Shown here: piece after piece, positions 8,540 to 17,952 of the stretch | Layout: the number at the start of each line of letters is the position of its first letter | Numbering within the stretch: position 1 is the first letter of the stretch | Assembly: GCF_003315035.1 (NCBI RefSeq) | Contig: NZ_QNRE01000001.1 | Location: 345,224-409,223, forward strand | DNA: 64,000 nt | Reading direction: 5' to 3' | From: Nocardia puris | Lineage (GTDB): Bacteria > Actinomycetota > Actinomycetes > Mycobacteriales > Mycobacteriaceae | The notes under the pieces: model-generated | The model's input: only the letters and a program-made list of their open reading frames with translations | What the model was told of the DNA's origin: nothing | The model's database searches: none | Translations under genes and position numbers: made by a program

Positions 8540-10209
8540 CGCGTCCTCACGCTCTCGGAGACCGATCCCTGGGCGGCGCGGCGCTCACGCGCGACTTCCT
8601 GGATCGCGCCCAGACCGTTCATCGACGGCCGCGCCCAGAACTCGCGGCGCGAGGCCAGCAGCACCAGCGGCCAGGTCACCAGGAACACCACGACGACGTC
8701 GAGGATGGTGGTCAGGCCGAGGGTGAACGCGAAGCCCTTCACCTGGCCGACCGCGAGCACGTACAGCACGGCGGCGGCCAGGAAGCTGACCGCGTTACCG
8801 GTCAGGATGGTGCGCCGGGCGCGCTGCCAGCCCCGCGGCACCGCCGAGCGGAAGCTGCGGCCCTCGCGCATCTCGTCCTTGATTCGTTCGAAGAACACCA
8901 CGAACGAGTCGGCCGTCATACCGATACCGATGATCAGGCCCGCGATGCCCGCGAGATCGAGGGTGAAGCCGATCCAACGGCCGAGCAGAACCATCAACCC
9001 GTACACCCCGAGGCCGGACAACAGCAGGGACAGGCCGGTGAGGAAGCCCAGCATGCGGTAGTAGACCAAGCAGTACAGCAGGGTGATCGCGAGACCGACC
9101 GCACCGGCGATCAGGCCCGCGCGCAGCGAGGACAGGCCCAGTGTCGCCGACACCGTCTCCGCCTCGGAGGTCTGGAACGACAGCGGAAGCGAACCGTACT
9201 TCAGCGTGTTCGCCAGCTCCCGCGCCGAGGAGGCGCTGAACGAGCCGGAGATCTGGGTGGTGCCGCCGAGCTGCGGGCCCTGCTGCACCTGCGGCGCGCT
9301 CACCACCTGCGAATCCAGCGTGAACGCCACGCGGCGCTGCACGTATTCGCCGGTCAGATCGGCCCAGGCGTCGCTGCCGGTGGACTTGAACTCCAGGTCG
9401 ACCACCCAGCGCGACTGCTGGGTGTCCAGGTTGGAGGTCGCGTTGGCGATCTCCTGGCCGTCGATGCGGCTCTTGTCGAGCAGGAACACCTCGGTGCCGT
9501 CCTGCGAGCAGGTCACCAGCGGCAGGTTCGGGTCGTCGTTGCCCGCGAGCGGGTCGGGCTTGGTGCAGTCCAGCGCCGCCATCGCGGCCAGCTGCGTCGC
9601 CTGATCGGTGCTCTGCCTGCTGGCGCGGGCCTCGGCGATCTCGCGCTGGGTCTGCTCCTGCGGCGTGAGCGACGGTTCCGCGGGCTCGTCGGTGGGCGCC
9701 TGCGCGGGGAACACCCGCTGCTGCGGTTCCGACGGCTGCTCGGCGGGCGCCGGGGCCGGTTCGGGCGCGGGTGTGGTGGCGCCGGGCGTGGTCTGCTGCG
9801 CGGGCGGGGTCTGCTGGGCGCCCGCGATCGGCGGGGAGGCCTGCAACACCGGGCGGATGTAGAGCTTGGCGGTGGTGGCGAGCGCGCGGGCCTGCTGGCC
9901 GTCGTCGCCCGGCACGGTGATGACGATGTTCTCGCCCTCGATGGCCACCTCGGAGCCGGAGACGCCGAGACCGTTGACGCGGTTCTCGATGATCTCCTGC
10001 GCCTTCTTCAGGCTGTCCTGGCTGGGGCTGCTGCCGTCGGGCGTGCGCGCGGTCAGCGTGACCCGCGTACCGCCCTGCAAGTCGATGCCGAGCTTGGGTG
10101 TCGGGTCCTTGTCACCGGTGAAGAACACCAACGCATAGATCACGGCAAGCAGCGCGGCGTAGACGCCGAGCAACCTGAGCGGATGCGCCGATCCCTGAGA
10201 AGGTGGCAC
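8536..10209 (-). CDS. secD: Protein translocase subunit SecD
   Basis: A 557-residue SecD. It carries the N-terminal transmembrane helix followed by [14 protein letters not shown] (family hallmark), a large extracytoplasmic domain, and the C-terminal membrane bundle with [18 protein letters not shown] proline/alanine-rich insert (about residues 125-195) in the P1 region is typical of actinobacterial SecD. The start is GTG with AGGAG seven bases upstream. It lies between yajC and secF, with the secF start overlapping its stop, forming the conserved yajC-secD-secF operon. Confidence 0.97.
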   Translation of the reverse strand: MPPSQGSAHPLRLLGVYAALLAVIYALVFFTGDKDPTPKLGIDLQGGTRVTLTARTPDGSSPSQDSLKKAQEIIENRVNGLGVSGSEVAIEGENIVITVPGDDGQQARALATTAKLYIRPVLQASPPIAGAQQTPPAQQTTPGATTPAPEPAPAPAEQPSEPQQRVFPAQAPTDEPAEPSLTPQEQTQREIAEARASRQSTDQATQLAAMAALDCTKPDPLAGNDDPNLPLVTCSQDGTEVFLLDKSRIDGQEIANATSNLDTQQSRWVVDLEFKSTGSDAWADLTGEYVQRRVAFTLDSQVVSAPQVQQGPQLGGTTQISGSFSASSARELANTLKYGSLPLSFQTSEAETVSATLGLSSLRAGLIAGAVGLAITLLYCLVYYRMLGFLTGLSLLLSGLGVYGLMVLLGRWIGFTLDLAGIAGLIIGIGMTADSFVVFFERIKDEMREGRSFRSAVPRGWQRARRTILTGNAVSFLAAAVLYVLAVGQVKGFAFTLGLTTILDVVVVFLVTWPLVLLASRREFWARPSMNGLGAIQEVARERRAAQGSVSESVRTR

Positions 10210-10314
10210 AGTACGTATCTCCTAGGCGGGAAGTCGAGGATGGATCCAGGCGCACACGGCGGACCGCCGCCGGAGGCAGGTGCGTCCGGCGCGCGGTCGG
10301 GGGCGCCGCGGCGG

Positions 10315-10662
10315 TCAGTCCTTGGTCAGCCGGGTCTCGGTCTGCTCGGGCGTCTCCTCGGCCGGGTCGGCCGGGGTGTCGTCCACGGTCTCGTCCGCGA
10401 TCTCGTCGGCGGGCTCGCGGACCTCGCGGATCGCCAGGCGCAGCCACGTGGTGACCACGTCCTCGGCGATCTCCAGGTCGACGGTGTCCTCGTCGAGCTC
10501 TACCACGGTGCCCCACAGACCGGACGTGGTGACCACCTGGTCGCCGATCTTCAGGCTGTCCTGCATCGTCGCCGTCTTCTCGGCTTCACGCTTCTGGCGG
10601 CGCAGGCCGAGCAGGATCGGGATGAACAGGGCAACGAGTATCAGCAGAAACAGAAAATCCAT
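10315..10662 (-). CDS. yajC: Preprotein translocase subunit YajC
   Basis: A 115-residue small membrane protein with one N-terminal helix (FLFLLILVALFIPILLGLRR) and a cytoplasmic domain with the YajC motif LKIGDQVVTTSGLWGTVVE (residues 38-56). The acidic tail is unusually rich in E/D/T. YajC associates with SecDF in preprotein export. I chose the ATG at MDFLF; extensions upstream would cross the intergenic region and add a long arginine-rich leader without precedent. It is the first gene of the yajC-secD-secF set. Confidence 0.95.
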   Translation of the reverse strand: MDFLFLLILVALFIPILLGLRRQKREAEKTATMQDSLKIGDQVVTTSGLWGTVVELDEDTVDLEIAEDVVTTWLRLAIREVREPADEIADETVDDTPADPAEETPEQTETRLTKD

Positions 10663-10807
10663 CGTCGGAGTCAGTCCCTGTCTTGTGGGTGGGATGGACA
10701 AGTACCCACACAGTCTGCCAGTTGCCGCCCGAGCCGCCACACCCGCACACCCTCGACGAGCGGCGGGGGTGTCCACCGGCAGGTCGGAGGAGGGTTTCGC
10801 CGAACGC

Positions 10808-10842
10808 GAAATGCCCCGCGACCGGTGATCGCGAGGCATTTC
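10808..10842 (-). terminator. Strong hairpin downstream of the monooxygenase gene
   Basis: GAAATGCC-C-CGCGA, a 7-base loop, then TCGCG-A-GGCATTTC: 8 plus 5 paired bases around a single mismatch. It sits between the monooxygenase stop and yajC, in the position of a terminator for the former. There is no long T-run, as is common in high-GC actinobacteria. Confidence 0.6.
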
Positions 10843-10857
10843 CCGAGCTGGGCTCGG

Positions 10858-10985
10858 TCAGGCTGTAGCGGATTCGCCTGACCCGCTCAGGCGGTAGCCG
10901 ATCGGCCTGATCGGGGGCCCTGCGTGGTGACGCTGCGCTACCTCCTCCGGGCCTGACCCGCTCAGGCGGGCACCGACCCGTAGGC
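10858..10985. repeat. Imperfect repeats at the 3' end of the monooxygenase gene
   Basis: Two adjacent copies with a 29-bp period begin TCAGGCTGTAGC (10858) and TCAGGCGGTAGC (10887). A third copy (TCAGGCGGGCACC) begins at 10962 and contains the monooxygenase stop codon. The element GCCTGACCCGCTCAGGC occurs twice exactly (from 10876 and from 10951) and can fold as a 6-bp stem. It looks like local duplication of the gene end. Confidence 0.6.
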
Positions 10986-12455
10986 GTAGTCGTCGAGCGG
11001 GAAGCTCACCGCGTGGCGATGGGTGCTGACCGTGCTGTTCGGGCGCAGCAGCGCGGCCTCGCCGTGCTGGTTGAAGTAGTAGCTGCGCGAACTCGCGCAG
11101 TCGCCGCCGTAGAACACCGACGAGCCGAGCTTGTCGGTGACGGTGTCGAGGAAGCGCTCGTTGGCCGCCTCGGTGACCTCGAAGGTGGTCTCCCCGCGCC
11201 GGAACAGCTCGCCGAGCAGCCGGGCCATGTGCTTCATCTGCGCCTCGATGGTGGTGAAGTACGACAGGCCGCTGTAGGAGTACGGGCTGTTGAGGCTCAG
11301 GAAGTTGGGGAACTTCGGCACGGTGATGCCCTCGTAGGCCTGGAAACGGTTGTCGCGCCAGAACTTTCCGAGGTTCACCCCGTCGCGCCCGATGATCTCG
11401 ATGGCGGGGAAGTTCACGTCCCACAGGTTGAAGCCGGTGGCCAGGATCAGGGTGTCGATCTCGGTCTTGTGCCCGTCGGCGGTGACGATGCCGTCGGGCG
11501 TGACGTGATCGATGGAGTTGGTCTCCAGACGCACGTGCGGCCGGTTGAACGTCTTGAAGTACTCGTTGGAGAAGGTGGGCCGTTTGCAGCCGAAGTCGTA
11601 GTGCGGGGTGAGCTGTTCGCGGGTCTTCTTGTCGCGCACCTGGGCGCGCAGGTGCGCCTTCGCCAGCAGCGCCGCCGCCTTGTTCAGCGGCTTGGCCTGG
11701 TCGTAGTGCAGCACGCCGACCACCATCAGGGCTTCCAGCATCGACGTGTTGACCAGCCGGGCGGCCTTCTGCGTGACGGGCACCTTGGCGAAGAGGCGCT
11801 GCACCGGCGCGGGGATCGGCGCGTCCACTTTGGGCACCACCCAGATGGGCGTGCGCTGAAAGACGGTCAGCGCGGCCGCCTTCTTCGCGACCTCGGGCAC
11901 CAGCTGCACGGCGGTGGCGCCGGTGCCGATGATGGCGGCGCGCCGGCCGGTGAGGTCGAAGTCCTCGTCCCACGCCGTGGTGTGGATGATCTTGCCCTCG
12001 AAGGTGTCGATCCCGGGGAACGGCGGGGTGTAGGGCTGGGAGAGGAAGCCCGTGGCCGTGAGCAGGAACCGGCCGGTGAGCGTTTCCCCGCCCTCGATCG
12101 AGACGACCCAGTGCTGGTGTTCTTCGTCCCAGCGCGCGCCGTCCACCACGGTGTCGAAGCGCATGCGGCGGCGCAGGCCGTACTTGTCGGCGACGTGCGC
12201 CGCGTACTTCTTGAGCTCCGCACCCGGCGCGAACAGCCGCGTCCAGTACGGGTTGGGCTCGAAGGAGTACGAGTAGGTGACCGACGCGATGTCGACCGCC
12301 AGCCCCGGGTAGTGGTTGACGTGCCAGGTGCCGCCGAGATCGCTCTCGCGCTCCAGGATCACGTAATTGCTCAGGCCGAGGCGATCGAGCTCGATGCCCG
12401 CCCCCATACCACCGAAACCCGCACCGACCACGATCGCGTCGTACCGAGGCGCCAC
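10962..12455 (-). CDS. Flavin-containing monooxygenase, Baeyer-Villiger type
   Basis: A 497-residue FAD/NADPH monooxygenase. The FAD Rossmann motif GAGFGG is at residues 11-16, the NADP motif GTGATA at 177-182, and between them lies the Baeyer-Villiger fingerprint F-x-G-x3-H-x3-W (FEGKIIHTTAW, 152-162). Such enzymes insert oxygen next to a carbonyl to make esters or lactones, or oxidise heteroatoms; the substrate is unknown. The GTG start has GGGAGG six bases upstream; a longer reading would overlap the operator region. Divergent from a TetR regulator across a 77-bp gap containing palindromes, so probably repressed by it until a substrate-like ligand is present. Confidence 0.9.
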   Translation of the reverse strand: MAPRYDAIVVGAGFGGMGAGIELDRLGLSNYVILERESDLGGTWHVNHYPGLAVDIASVTYSYSFEPNPYWTRLFAPGAELKKYAAHVADKYGLRRRMRFDTVVDGARWDEEHQHWVVSIEGGETLTGRFLLTATGFLSQPYTPPFPGIDTFEGKIIHTTAWDEDFDLTGRRAAIIGTGATAVQLVPEVAKKAAALTVFQRTPIWVVPKVDAPIPAPVQRLFAKVPVTQKAARLVNTSMLEALMVVGVLHYDQAKPLNKAAALLAKAHLRAQVRDKKTREQLTPHYDFGCKRPTFSNEYFKTFNRPHVRLETNSIDHVTPDGIVTADGHKTEIDTLILATGFNLWDVNFPAIEIIGRDGVNLGKFWRDNRFQAYEGITVPKFPNFLSLNSPYSYSGLSYFTTIEAQMKHMARLLGELFRRGETTFEVTEAANERFLDTVTDKLGSSVFYGGDCASSRSYYFNQHGEAALLRPNSTVSTHRHAVSFPLDDYAYGSVPA

Positions 12456-12532
12456 GTCGAACCTCCCAGATGTGAATGACTTATCACAGAATGACACATC
12501 ATTCCGTTTGTGACGACAGTATCATCACAGGG
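12456..12532. promoter_or_regulatory. Divergent promoter region with palindromic operator candidates
   Basis: The 77 bp between the monooxygenase and tetR starts hold GAATGA-CACA-TCATTC at 12489-12504 (6-bp arms) and overlapping TGTGA...TCACA inverted pairs on both sides. This is the expected place for the TetR neighbour to bind and control both directions. No footprint-level evidence is available. Confidence 0.6.
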
Positions 12533-13159
12533 GTGACGCAGCCATCGCCGACCCGGGCGCAACGACGCAGAGCCGAACTGCGGCAGGAGATCATCGATAC
12601 GGCGTTCGTATGCTTCGCCGAACGCGGCTATCACGCCACCGGCATCGCCGACATCGCGGGCGCGCTGGGCATCGGCCACGGCACCTTCTACCGGTACTTC
12701 GCCAACAAGCGCGACATCATCGACCACGTCATCGATGACCTCTCCGCGCGCATCATCGACGCGCTGGGCACCCGCAACGCCCCCGACGCGGCCACCTCGC
12801 TGGACGACTACCGCGCCCAGCTCGAGCGCATCGGCACCGAGCTGAGCCGGATCCTCATCGAGGACCGGCGGGTGCCGCAGCTACTCATGTTCCACGCCAC
12901 CGGCATCGACGACGAACTCACCGCCCGCCTCTACGGGCTGCTCGACACCGCCGACGCGCTCACCGCGGGCTACCTCGAGCACGGCGTCGAGGCCGGGTAC
13001 CTGCGCGCCGATCTCGATACCGTCAACACCGCGCGCGCGGTGACCGGGATGCTCATCGCGGCGATCCTGCACGGGATGCGCGATCCCGATCCGGCCGCCG
13101 TGGAGGGCCTGGAGACCGCCATCCGCCGCCTGCTCATCGACGGCGTGCGCAAAGACTGA
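12533..13159 (+). CDS. TetR-family transcriptional regulator
   Basis: A 208-residue TetR repressor. The N-terminal helix-turn-helix (DIAGALGIGHGTFYRYFANK, about residues 37-56) matches the family signature; the rest is the variable helical ligand-binding and dimerisation domain. The GTG start (VTQPSPTRAQRR) is preferred because upstream in-frame codons fall inside the palindromic operator region. Transcribed away from the monooxygenase gene, which it most likely represses together with itself. Confidence 0.9.
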   Translation: MTQPSPTRAQRRRAELRQEIIDTAFVCFAERGYHATGIADIAGALGIGHGTFYRYFANKRDIIDHVIDDLSARIIDALGTRNAPDAATSLDDYRAQLERIGTELSRILIEDRRVPQLLMFHATGIDDELTARLYGLLDTADALTAGYLEHGVEAGYLRADLDTVNTARAVTGMLIAAILHGMRDPDPAAVEGLETAIRRLLIDGVRKD

Positions 13160-13305
13160 ACCCGCCGTCGCGCGGGCCGCCCGGCCGCTACAGTGTGGGA
13201 CACAGATCACACCTGTTCGCATGGGGGCGCACGTTGTTCTCGAAAGACCGGACCACGCGGCGCAGCGGCGCAGCGGCCGATCACCCGTCCGGAGGGCCTG
13301 ACACA

Positions 13306-13881
13306 ATGTCGCGCGTGATGACCCCCGACGACGTGAGTCGCGTCCATTTCCCCATGCCCCAGCTGGGGCATCGCGGCTATCACGCCGAGGAGGTCGACGC
13401 CTTCCTGGAACTGGTCGCCGCCACCCTGGGCGGCCAGGGCGCGCTGACCGCCGACGACGTGCGTCACGTCGCGTTCGACCCGCCCCGGTTCGGCGGGCGC
13501 GGCTACCAGGCCGACCAGGTGGACGAGTTCCTGGACCGGGTGCGCGTCGAACTCGAATACCGTCAGCGCGGCACCCGCCCCGCGCCGTGGGGCGGCAACG
13601 GCGCCACCGCGGCCCTGCTCACCCCCGACGACGTGCACCGGATGCGCTTCACGCAGTCGGCCGTGGGGCGGCGCGGCTATCACGAGGAAGAGGTCGACGC
13701 GTTCCTCGACCTGGTCGCCGCCACCCTCGCGCACGGCGGGCCGGGCAGCCTCACCGTGGACGATGTGCGCGCCGTCCGGTTCACCGACGCCCGCCTCGGC
13801 ACCCGCGGCTACCAGCGCGACGAGGTGGACGCGTTCCTGGATCTGGTGGTCACGGCGCTGGAGCGAAGCGACCACCACTGA
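13306..13881 (+). CDS. Protein of four tandem DivIVA-like repeats
   Basis: A 191-residue soluble protein made almost wholly of four copies of one motif, roughly LTpDDVxxVxF-x6-GxRGYxxEEVDAFLDxVxxxL, starting near residues 5, 46, 105 and 146. Each resembles the short DivIVA-type segment (RGY..EEVD.FLD) known from actinobacterial polar-growth and septum proteins. Copies 1 and 3 share RGYH-EEVDAFL-LVAATL, copies 2 and 4 share RGYQ-D-VD-FLD, so a two-repeat unit was probably duplicated. There is no coiled-coil extension as in Wag31. The ATG start follows GGAGGG. Possibly a small polar or scaffold protein; function unknown. Confidence 0.8.
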   Translation: MSRVMTPDDVSRVHFPMPQLGHRGYHAEEVDAFLELVAATLGGQGALTADDVRHVAFDPPRFGGRGYQADQVDEFLDRVRVELEYRQRGTRPAPWGGNGATAALLTPDDVHRMRFTQSAVGRRGYHEEEVDAFLDLVAATLAHGGPGSLTVDDVRAVRFTDARLGTRGYQRDEVDAFLDLVVTALERSDHH

Positions 13882-13886
13882 CCGCT

Positions 13887-14402
13887 CTACCCCTGGATGC
13901 TGTGCAGTTCGGCCTGGTGCTTGTCGTCGGGGAAGACGAAGCGGCGCAGCGCCCAGAAGCGGAACGCCATGGCCAGCAGCACGCCGAGGATCTGGCCGGT
14001 GATGAAGTTCGAGACGGCCTGGGTGACCGGCCCGACGTGCGGCACCCGCAGATCCAGCACGTACAGCGAGATGGCCTGCGGGATCATGGTGACGCCGATG
14101 GCGAGCGCGCTGACCGCGAAGAACAGGGCCGCCTCGTGGTGGCGCTGGTGGCCGCCCCTGGTGCGGAACGACCACTCGCGGTTGAGGATGTAGGAGGCGA
14201 TGGTCGCGATGAGCACGCCCAGCAGGCGCGCGGTGAGCGGCTTGTCGCCCAGGACCGTCAGTTTGGTCGCGTACACGACGCCGGTGTCGATGAACCACGT
14301 GATGGCGCCGACCGTGGCGAACTTCAGCAGCTCGCGGTGCTCGATCGCCTTGCTGCGGTACGGCTCCGGGATATGGTCGAGCACTTGTTGGACCACGGTC
14401 AT
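13887..14402 (-). CDS. GtrA-family membrane protein
   Basis: A 171-residue integral membrane protein with four predicted helices and the GtrA features FATVGAITWFIDTGVVY near residue 28 and SYILNREWSFR near residue 70. GtrA-like proteins are thought to move polyprenyl-linked sugars across the membrane for cell-envelope glycans such as arabinogalactan or lipoarabinomannan. It ends a few bases from the stop of the convergent repeat-protein gene and is 60 bp downstream of ruvB. No glycosyltransferase gene is adjacent, so the partner is unknown. Confidence 0.88.
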   Translation of the reverse strand: MTVVQQVLDHIPEPYRSKAIEHRELLKFATVGAITWFIDTGVVYATKLTVLGDKPLTARLLGVLIATIASYILNREWSFRTRGGHQRHHEAALFFAVSALAIGVTMIPQAISLYVLDLRVPHVGPVTQAVSNFITGQILGVLLAMAFRFWALRRFVFPDDKHQAELHSIQG

Positions 14403-14461
14403 GACCCGACTCTAACCGGCGCCGCCGAGCGGCGTCCGCCGACGGCGATCATGAACGGGGT

Positions 14462-15538
14462 TCAGTCGAACAGGTCCAGCGTCGGTTGCGGTTCGCGGCC
14501 GCGCACCTCGATCGACCCGAAGACCAGGTCGGGCGGCGGTACCAGGCCGAGGTGCTCCCAGGCCGCGGCGGTGGCGACCCGCCCGCGCGGCGTGCGCGCG
14601 ACCAGTCCGGCGCGGACCAGGAACGGCTCGCACACCTCCTCCACCGTGGCGGCTTCCTCGCCGACGGCGACGGCCAGCGTGGAGACGCCGACCGGGCCGC
14701 CGTGGAAGCTGCGCACCAGCGCGCCCAGCACAGCGCGGTCCAGCCGGTCCAGGCCGAGGACGTCCACGTCGTACACCTCGAGCGCGGAGCGGGCGATCGG
14801 CTTGGTGACGAGTCCGTCGGCGCGCACCTCGGCGTAGTCGCGCACGCGGCGCAGCAGCCGGTTGGCGATGCGGGGCGTGCCGCGGGAGCGGCCCGCGATC
14901 TCGGCGGCGGCGTCGTCCTCGATGTGCACGCCGAGGATCTGGGCCGAGCGGGTGAGGATGAGCCGCAGTTCCTCGGGATCGTAGAAATCCATGTGCCCGG
15001 TGAAGCCGAAGCGGTCGCGCAGCGGGCCGGTGAGCGCGCCGGAGCGGGTGGTGGCGCCGACCAGCGTGAACGGCGCGATATCGAGCGGGATCGAGGTGGC
15101 GCCGGGACCTTTGCCGACCACCACGTCGACGCGGAAGTCTTCCATCGCGAGGTACAGCATCTCCTCGGCGGGGCGGGCCATGCGGTGGATCTCGTCGATG
15201 AACAGCACGTCGCCCTCGACCAGATTGCTGAGCATCGCGGCCAGATCACCCGCGCGTTCCAGCGCCGGACCCGAGGTGATGCGCAGGGCGGTGCCGAGTT
15301 CGGCGGCGATGATCATCGCCATGCTGGTCTTGCCGAGACCGGGCGGGCCCGACAGCAGCACGTGATCGGGTGTGCCGCCGCGCTGGCGGGCGCCGCGCAG
15401 CACGAGGGTGAGCTGTTCGCGCACGCGCGGCTGGCCGATGAAGTCGTCCAGCGACTTCGGGCGCAGGCTGGCCTCGATCTCGCCGTCGGAGCGCAGGTAG
15501 CTCGCGGTGACGGCGGATTCGTCCTCGTCGTGCTCCAT
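14462..15538 (-). CDS. ruvB: Holliday junction branch migration ATPase RuvB
   Basis: A 358-residue AAA+ motor that, with RuvA, drives Holliday-junction branch migration in recombination and repair. Walker A is GPPGLGKT (residues 64-71), Walker [11 protein letters not shown] (111-120); sensor and winged-helix regions follow ([24 protein letters not shown]). It starts 6 bp after the ruvA stop and is the last gene of the ruvC-ruvA-ruvB operon. Confidence 0.98.
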   Translation of the reverse strand: MEHDEDESAVTASYLRSDGEIEASLRPKSLDDFIGQPRVREQLTLVLRGARQRGGTPDHVLLSGPPGLGKTSMAMIIAAELGTALRITSGPALERAGDLAAMLSNLVEGDVLFIDEIHRMARPAEEMLYLAMEDFRVDVVVGKGPGATSIPLDIAPFTLVGATTRSGALTGPLRDRFGFTGHMDFYDPEELRLILTRSAQILGVHIEDDAAAEIAGRSRGTPRIANRLLRRVRDYAEVRADGLVTKPIARSALEVYDVDVLGLDRLDRAVLGALVRSFHGGPVGVSTLAVAVGEEAATVEEVCEPFLVRAGLVARTPRGRVATAAAWEHLGLVPPPDLVFGSIEVRGREPQPTLDLFD

Positions 15539-15544
15539 CGCGTC

Positions 15545-16150
15545 CTACCGGTTCTTGCCGAGGGTGGACAGGGCGGCGCGCAGCGCGGTGGCGGTGTCGG
15601 CGGCGGGCTGTTCGGCCAGGACGGCGTCCACCGACGGCTCGGCCTGTTTGGCGGGAAAGCCCAGTCCGACGAGCGCCTCCACGACCTGGTCGCGCACGGG
15701 CGTGAGCACGGGCGCCTGCGCGCTGCCGGGCGGACCCGCCTGCACCGGAACGAGATCCACCTTGTCGCGCAACTCCACCACCATGCGCTCGGCGCCGCGC
15801 TTGCCGATGCCGGGAACCCTCGTCAGCGCGGCGACATTGCTCTCGGCGAGCGCCTTGCGCAGGGCTTCGGGTTCGAGCACGGCGAGCACCGCCATGGCCA
15901 GCCGGGGGCCGACGCCGGAGACGGTTTGCAGCAGGCCGAACAGGTCGCGGGCCTCGGTGTCGGCGAAACCGTAGAGGGTCATGGAGTCCTCGCGCACGAT
16001 CATCGCCGTGTAGAGGCGCACCTCCGCGCCTCGGGTGAGTGTGGCCAGCGTGGCGGGGGTGGCGTTGAGCCGGTAGCCGACGCCGGCGGCCTCCACCACC
16101 GCGTGGTCGAGCGCGATCTCCAGCACCTCGCCGCGTACCGACGCGATCAC
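15545..16150 (-). CDS. ruvA: Holliday junction DNA-binding protein RuvA
   Basis: A 201-residue RuvA, the tetrameric junction-binding partner of RuvB. It begins with the family start (V)[10 protein letters not shown], has an OB-fold region to about residue 63, the helix-hairpin-helix segments [14 protein letters not shown] and [17 protein letters not shown], and the C-terminal RuvB-binding domain ([16 protein letters not shown]). The GTG start overlaps the ruvC stop by four bases (GTGA), which fixes the start and shows translational coupling. Confidence 0.97.
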   Translation of the reverse strand: MIASVRGEVLEIALDHAVVEAAGVGYRLNATPATLATLTRGAEVRLYTAMIVREDSMTLYGFADTEARDLFGLLQTVSGVGPRLAMAVLAVLEPEALRKALAESNVAALTRVPGIGKRGAERMVVELRDKVDLVPVQAGPPGSAQAPVLTPVRDQVVEALVGLGFPAKQAEPSVDAVLAEQPAADTATALRAALSTLGKNR

Positions 16151-16716
16151 CCGCGCACCGCCTTCCGTTGTTCGGCCAGTCGTTCGGTGTAGCGCCGCCG
16201 CGCCTCGGCGGCCTTCGCCTCGGCGGCGGCCATCCGCGCCAGCAGCGGCGCCCGCCAACAATGACAGATGGCCAGGGCCAGCGCATCCGCCGCGTCGGCG
16301 GGTTTCGGCGCGACCTTCAGGCCGAGCAGCCGGGTGACCATCGCGGTCACCTGCGCCTTGTCGGCGCTGCCGTTGCCGGTGACGGCGGCCTTCACCTCGC
16401 TCGGGGTGTGGAAGGCCACCGGGATGCCGCGGCGCGCGGCGGCCAGCGCGATGACGCCGCCCGCCTGCGCGGTGCCCATGGCGGTGCGCACGTTGTGCTG
16501 AGCGAACACCCGCTCGATCGCGACGGCCGACGGGCGGTGGGTGTCCATCCACTCCTCGGCGGCGTCGGCGACACGCAGCAGCCGGTGTGCGAGGTCCAGA
16601 TCGGGCGGGGTGCGCACCACGTCGACGGCGATCGCGGTGACGGTGCGCCCCTGTCCGCCCTCCACGAGGCTGAGGCCGCACCGGGTGAGCCCGGGGTCGA
16701 CGCCCATCACCCGCAC
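16147..16716 (-). CDS. ruvC: Crossover junction endodeoxyribonuclease RuvC
   Basis: A 189-residue RNase H-fold resolvase that cuts Holliday junctions. The catalytic acidic residues are visible: D7 in [13 protein letters not shown] in [11 protein letters not shown], and aspartates in [15 protein letters not shown]. The GTG start is preferred over upstream codons because GAGGGG lies five bases before it. First gene of ruvCAB; the tail runs into ruvA with a four-base overlap. Confidence 0.97.
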   Translation of the reverse strand: MRVMGVDPGLTRCGLSLVEGGQGRTVTAIAVDVVRTPPDLDLAHRLLRVADAAEEWMDTHRPSAVAIERVFAQHNVRTAMGTAQAGGVIALAAARRGIPVAFHTPSEVKAAVTGNGSADKAQVTAMVTRLLGLKVAPKPADAADALALAICHCWRAPLLARMAAAEAKAAEARRRYTERLAEQRKAVRG

Positions 16717-16796
16717 GAAAACCCCTCTCGCAGACACGAACAACTGTTCGAGAGTTTAGCGGAGGGTGCGGTGCGCGGTCACCAGCGACACGGCCG

Positions 16797-17309
16797 CTAC
16801 GCCCGGACCGCCGCGTCGAAGGCGTGGTAGGCGCGGGCGTCGAAGAGCACGAACCGCACAGTGTCGACGGCCGAGCCCGCCGCGCGGACGGTTTCGATCG
16901 CGATGCGCGCGCCGTCGTCGATGGGCCAGCGGTAGATGCCCGTGGAGATGGCGGGGAACGCGACGGTGAGCGCGCCGAGTTCGTCTGCCACGCGCAGGGA
17001 TTCGCGATAGCACGAGGCGAGCAGGTCCGAGCGGTCCTCCCGCTCCGACCAGACGGGTCCGACGGTGTGGATCACCCAGCGCGCGGGCAGTTCCCCGGCG
17101 GTGGTCGCGACGGCCTGACCGGTCGGCAGCCCGCGACCGTAGTGGGAGGCCCGCAGATCGCGGCATTCGGCCAGGATGCGCGGGCCGCCCACACGGTGGA
17201 TCGCGCCGTCCACTCCCCCACCGCCGAGCAGCGACGAGTTCGCGGCGTTGACGATCGCGTCGACCGCCTGCCGCGTGATGTCACCCCGGACGAGTTCCAC
17301 GGTGGTCAT
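16797..17309 (-). CDS. Macrodomain protein, O-acetyl-ADP-ribose deacetylase type
   Basis: A 170-residue stand-alone macrodomain of the YmdB/AF1521 type, which binds ADP-ribose and removes O-acetyl or protein-linked ADP-ribose. Diagnostic segments are [23 protein letters not shown] (NAAN and GGG-VD loops, about residues 17-40) and [14 protein letters not shown] (ADP-ribose phosphate loop). The start was set at [13 protein letters not shown]; upstream extension is arginine-rich noise. It is a single gene between ruvC and the arsR promoter, with no ADP-ribosyltransferase alongside. Confidence 0.92.
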   Translation of the reverse strand: MTTVELVRGDITRQAVDAIVNAANSSLLGGGGVDGAIHRVGGPRILAECRDLRASHYGRGLPTGQAVATTAGELPARWVIHTVGPVWSEREDRSDLLASCYRESLRVADELGALTVAFPAISTGIYRWPIDDGARIAIETVRAAGSAVDTVRFVLFDARAYHAFDAAVRA

Positions 17310-17386
17310 GCCCCGGATTCTGCCCCGCCCGATCGTCGGCCGCCAGCACCTTCCGACCGGACCACGAGCCCTCGACCCTCGACAAT

Positions 17387-17406
17387 GCGTAACCAATTGG
17401 TTACGC
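17387..17406. promoter_or_regulatory. Perfect 20-bp palindromic operator before arsR
   Basis: GCGTAACCAATTGGTTACGC is an exact palindrome ending seven bases before the GTG start of the ArsR gene. Its position over the start region indicates autorepression by the ArsR protein and shared control of the downstream SRPBCC gene. Confidence 0.85.
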
Positions 17407-17413
17407 TTTACTC

Positions 17414-17899
17414 GTGGACGAGGTAGCCGCCGCCATCGCGGATCCGATTCGCCGCGCGATCCTGGAGATGCTGCGGGACGGGCGGCTCACCGCGGGCGAG
17501 ATCGCGGGACGGTTCGACGTCAGCCGGCCCGCGATCAGCAGGCATCTGCGCGTGCTGCGCGAAAGCGGGCTCGTCCGTGACGAACTCAGCGGCAGGCGGC
17601 GTTACTACGAGCTCGACGCCGCGCCGCTCGGCGAACTCGCCGGCTGGATCGCGCGCTTCGGCGTGGCGGGCGTTTGGGAGCAGCGATTGGACGCGCTGGC
17701 CACCGAGGTGCACCGCACCAAGCGCGACCGCGTGCGCGGCACCCCGCGCGCGGATGACCAGCCTCGCGCGGGCAGCGCGCAATCCGCCGACAGCCCGGCG
17801 AATCCGACCGCCCCCGGTGTCCAGGGAACTCGGGCGAAACCGGCAGGCCCGAAGCACGACTCCGGCCGACCGGCCACCCCCAGGAAAAACACCGCATAA
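17414..17899 (+). CDS. ArsR-family transcriptional regulator (SdpR-like)
   Basis: A 161-residue ArsR protein. Residues 1-85 form the winged helix-turn-helix (AGEIAGRFDVSRPAISRHLRVLRESGLV is the recognition region) followed by a short dimerisation segment. Metal-binding cysteines are absent, so it belongs to the non-metal SdpR/AHSA1-linked group. The last 65 residues are a low-complexity proline/arginine-rich tail, unusual for the family. The GTG start immediately follows a perfect 20-bp palindrome, the likely own operator. It is followed 53 bp later by an SRPBCC-domain gene, the common partner of this subgroup. Confidence 0.9.
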   Translation: MDEVAAAIADPIRRAILEMLRDGRLTAGEIAGRFDVSRPAISRHLRVLRESGLVRDELSGRRRYYELDAAPLGELAGWIARFGVAGVWEQRLDALATEVHRTKRDRVRGTPRADDQPRAGSAQSADSPANPTAPGVQGTRAKPAGPKHDSGRPATPRKNTA

Positions 17900-17952
17900 C
17901 CACGCCCAGACGACTCGCGTCGCGAAACTGACTTCCCCCGAAAGGATTTCGC

